A DNA stretch of 5,327 nucleotides from Deltaproteobacteria bacterium. GTDB taxonomy: Bacteria > Desulfobacterota > Desulfomonilia > UBA1062. This document shows positions 3,914 to 5,327 of the stretch, piece by piece. Location of the stretch: contig QMLJ01000110.1 in the NCBI GenBank assembly GCA_003643935.1, positions 1 to 5,327 of the forward strand, written 5' to 3'. The notes under the pieces are model-generated. The model worked only from the letters and a program-made list of their open reading frames with translations, was not told where the DNA came from and did not search any database. Within the stretch, counting starts at the first letter, position 1, and each line of letters starts with the position of its first letter. A program made the translations under genes and the position numbers.

Positions 3914-5327
3914 GCTATGTTAAGATTATACCATTAGGTGGTGTAAGGGAGTTTGGTCTGAACTCCCTTATTGTAGAGACCAGCAAGGGGAGCATACTGA
4001 TCGATGCAGGGATTATGTTTCCGAGATACGCTCCAGTAGGTATTGACCAGATAATACCCGACTTCAGCTACGTAAAGGAGAACCAGGAGAACTTCCAGGG
4101 TATTGTACTGACACATGGTCATGAGGATCATATAGGTGCACTTCCTTTTCTACTCAAGGATGCACCAATACCTGTATATGGTCATCCCTTCACCATAGAG
4201 CTGGTAAAGAGCAAGTTAAGTGAGTATGAAATTAACGGTAATGTATCACTTAACCAAGTTCAGGGGGGGGATACTGTGAACCTCGCAGGCATGGACGTGG
4301 AGTTTTACGATGTCGTGCATTCCACAATAGGTTGTTTTTCCATTGCAATGGATACACCTCAGGGAAAGATAGTACATTCAGGGGATTTCAGGAAGAGACC
4401 AGAGGCATTTGGCCGTATGGACAGACCTGTAAGGCTTTTCATATGCGAGAGTACAAATGCCGTGGTTGAACCCAGGTGCCTGGATGAGCACAAAGCGCTT
4501 GAGAATATCGAAGACATTGTCAAAAAGACACCTGGCATGGTAGTGGTCTCGACCTTTTCCAGCCATGTAGAGAGGATACAGGCCCTAGTGGAAATAGCGG
4601 AAAGAAATTCTAGGAAGGTATCAATCATTGGCAAGAGCATGAACCAAGTGGTGGATATAGCGAGAGAGCTTGGCTACATACACATAAACCCTCAGAACAC
4701 GGTTGACCCTGAACTTGTACCAAAGATGAACAGAAGGGATGTAATGGTAATCTGTACGGGTACCCAGGGAGAGGTGTACTCTGTCTTGTTCCTGATATCA
4801 AAGGGTTGGCACAAGATAAGGGTTCAGGAGGGGGATAGTGTAATAATCTCGGCAAGGATGATACCTGGCAATGAAGCTGCCATTGGAAGGTGCATTGATC
4901 AGCTCCTCGATTTTGGTTCAAAGGTCTTTTATCCCGAGGTATCAGATGTACATGCCACTGGTCATGCAACACACGAAGAGATCAGGAAGTCGCTTGATGC
5001 CCTTAACCCTGAGATTGTAATGCCCGTTCACGGTGAATTCAGACACATGAAGGCATTAGCCGAAATGGTATTTAGCATGAGGCCTGGGTTTACAGAGGTA
5101 GTGCTACCACGAGTAGGACAGGAGCTGGTCCTGGAAAGTTCAGGCATAAGGATTACAGGCGAGGTACCCCACGGCAAATGCTTTGTAGACGGAGAATTCA
5201 CAGGGGATATAAAGGATGTTGTCCTAAGGGATCGCAGGCATATATCCGAGGGCGGACTCGTAGTAGTGCTTGCAGTACTTGATGCCAATACCTATGGCAT
5301 TGTATTGGGGCCAGAGGTGATGTGCAA
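3910..5327 (+). CDS. rnj: Ribonuclease J, divergent (C-terminus cut by window edge)
   Basis: RNase J is a cytosolic metallo-beta-lactamase/beta-CASP enzyme with 5'-3' exonuclease and endonuclease activity in mRNA decay and rRNA maturation. I translated 472 residues by hand; the usual length is about 555, so the C-terminal domain is incomplete here. Motifs in order are PLGGVREFGLNS (8-19), IDAG (31-34), THGHEDHIGALPFLL (68-82; metal ligands His69, His71, Asp73, His74), His137 and GDFR (Asp159). The beta-CASP part follows: ESTNA (180-184), FSSHVERIQ, GKSM, CTGTQGE (282-288). Then come HATGHATHEE (His348, His352), MPVHGEFRHM (His374) and LRDRRHISEGGLVVV (439-453). Several positions differ from canonical RNase J. 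HSIPDS reads HSTIGC, GEP reads GEV, SDSTN reads CESTN, and the stretch from GDF to STN is about 13 residues shorter than in Bacillus RNase J1. It could be a divergent main enzyme or a paralog. The ATG overlaps the acyltransferase stop. Confidence 0.93.
   Translation, partial: MSYVKIIPLGGVREFGLNSLIVETSKGSILIDAGIMFPRYAPVGIDQIIPDFSYVKENQENFQGIVLTHGHEDHIGALPFLLKDAPIPVYGHPFTIELVKSKLSEYEINGNVSLNQVQGGDTVNLAGMDVEFYDVVHSTIGCFSIAMDTPQGKIVHSGDFRKRPEAFGRMDRPVRLFICESTNAVVEPRCLDEHKALENIEDIVKKTPGMVVVSTFSSHVERIQALVEIAERNSRKVSIIGKSMNQVVDIARELGYIHINPQNTVDPELVPKMNRRDVMVICTGTQGEVYSVLFLISKGWHKIRVQEGDSVIISARMIPGNEAAIGRCIDQLLDFGSKVFYPEVSDVHATGHATHEEIRKSLDALNPEIVMPVHGEFRHMKALAEMVFSMRPGFTEVVLPRVGQELVLESSGIRITGEVPHGKCFVDGEFTGDIKDVVLRDRRHISEGGLVVVLAVLDANTYGIVLGPEVMC

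Noticed and set aside
4359..5288. Several minus-strand reading frames of 62-115 codons
   Set aside because: All are antisense to the continuous RNase J frame and show low-complexity Ser/Thr/Pro composition typical of shadow frames.
1..5327. CRISPR array, insertion sequence, tRNA/rRNA genes or phage genes
   Set aside because: I saw no regularly spaced repeats, transposase motifs, cloverleaf-like stretches or phage structural motifs; the window is filled by the genes listed.

Overview
The window is a gene-dense stretch of a bacterial chromosome. RecR and YbaB place it in Bacteria. An RNase J gene makes an enterobacterium-like host unlikely. Arginine is coded almost only by AGG and AGA, and ATA is common for isoleucine, which is often seen in thermophilic or deep-branching lineages. 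I cannot name a phylum from the sequence alone. All six main genes share this codon style, so nothing looks recently acquired.

Layout: two transcription units diverge from a short intergenic region at about 1699-1805. Leftward (minus strand) runs ybaB/ebfC (1698-1381), then recR (1379-768), then an amidohydrolase of the MTA/SAH deaminase family (752 to beyond the left edge). The spacings are 1 nt and 15 nt. Rightward (plus strand) runs a stand-alone cytosolic transglutaminase-like protein (1809-2435). A 209-nt gap follows, holding a candidate 37-codon small ORF. Next comes a three-part acyltransferase (zinc ribbon, PH/GRAM-like region, PlsC domain; 2645-3913), then a divergent RNase J (3910 to beyond the right edge). 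The acyltransferase and RNase J genes overlap as ATGA, and the small ORF overlaps the acyltransferase start in the same way.

The most notable signal is in the divergent region. Both directions carry a perfect TTGACA box, a 17-nt spacer and a plausible -10 box that ends exactly 6 nt before a start codon. Neither first gene has a Shine-Dalgarno sequence. This predicts leaderless mRNAs at the head of both units, while internal genes rely on Shine-Dalgarno sites or stop/start coupling. Other points worth following are the zinc-ribbon/PH-like/PlsC fusion, the changed active-site loops of the RNase J, and the small ORF.

Functionally, the left unit joins recombinational repair (RecR, with the nucleoid protein YbaB) to purine-thioether salvage. 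The right unit joins membrane phospholipid acylation to RNA decay. These functional links are inferred from gene order only.
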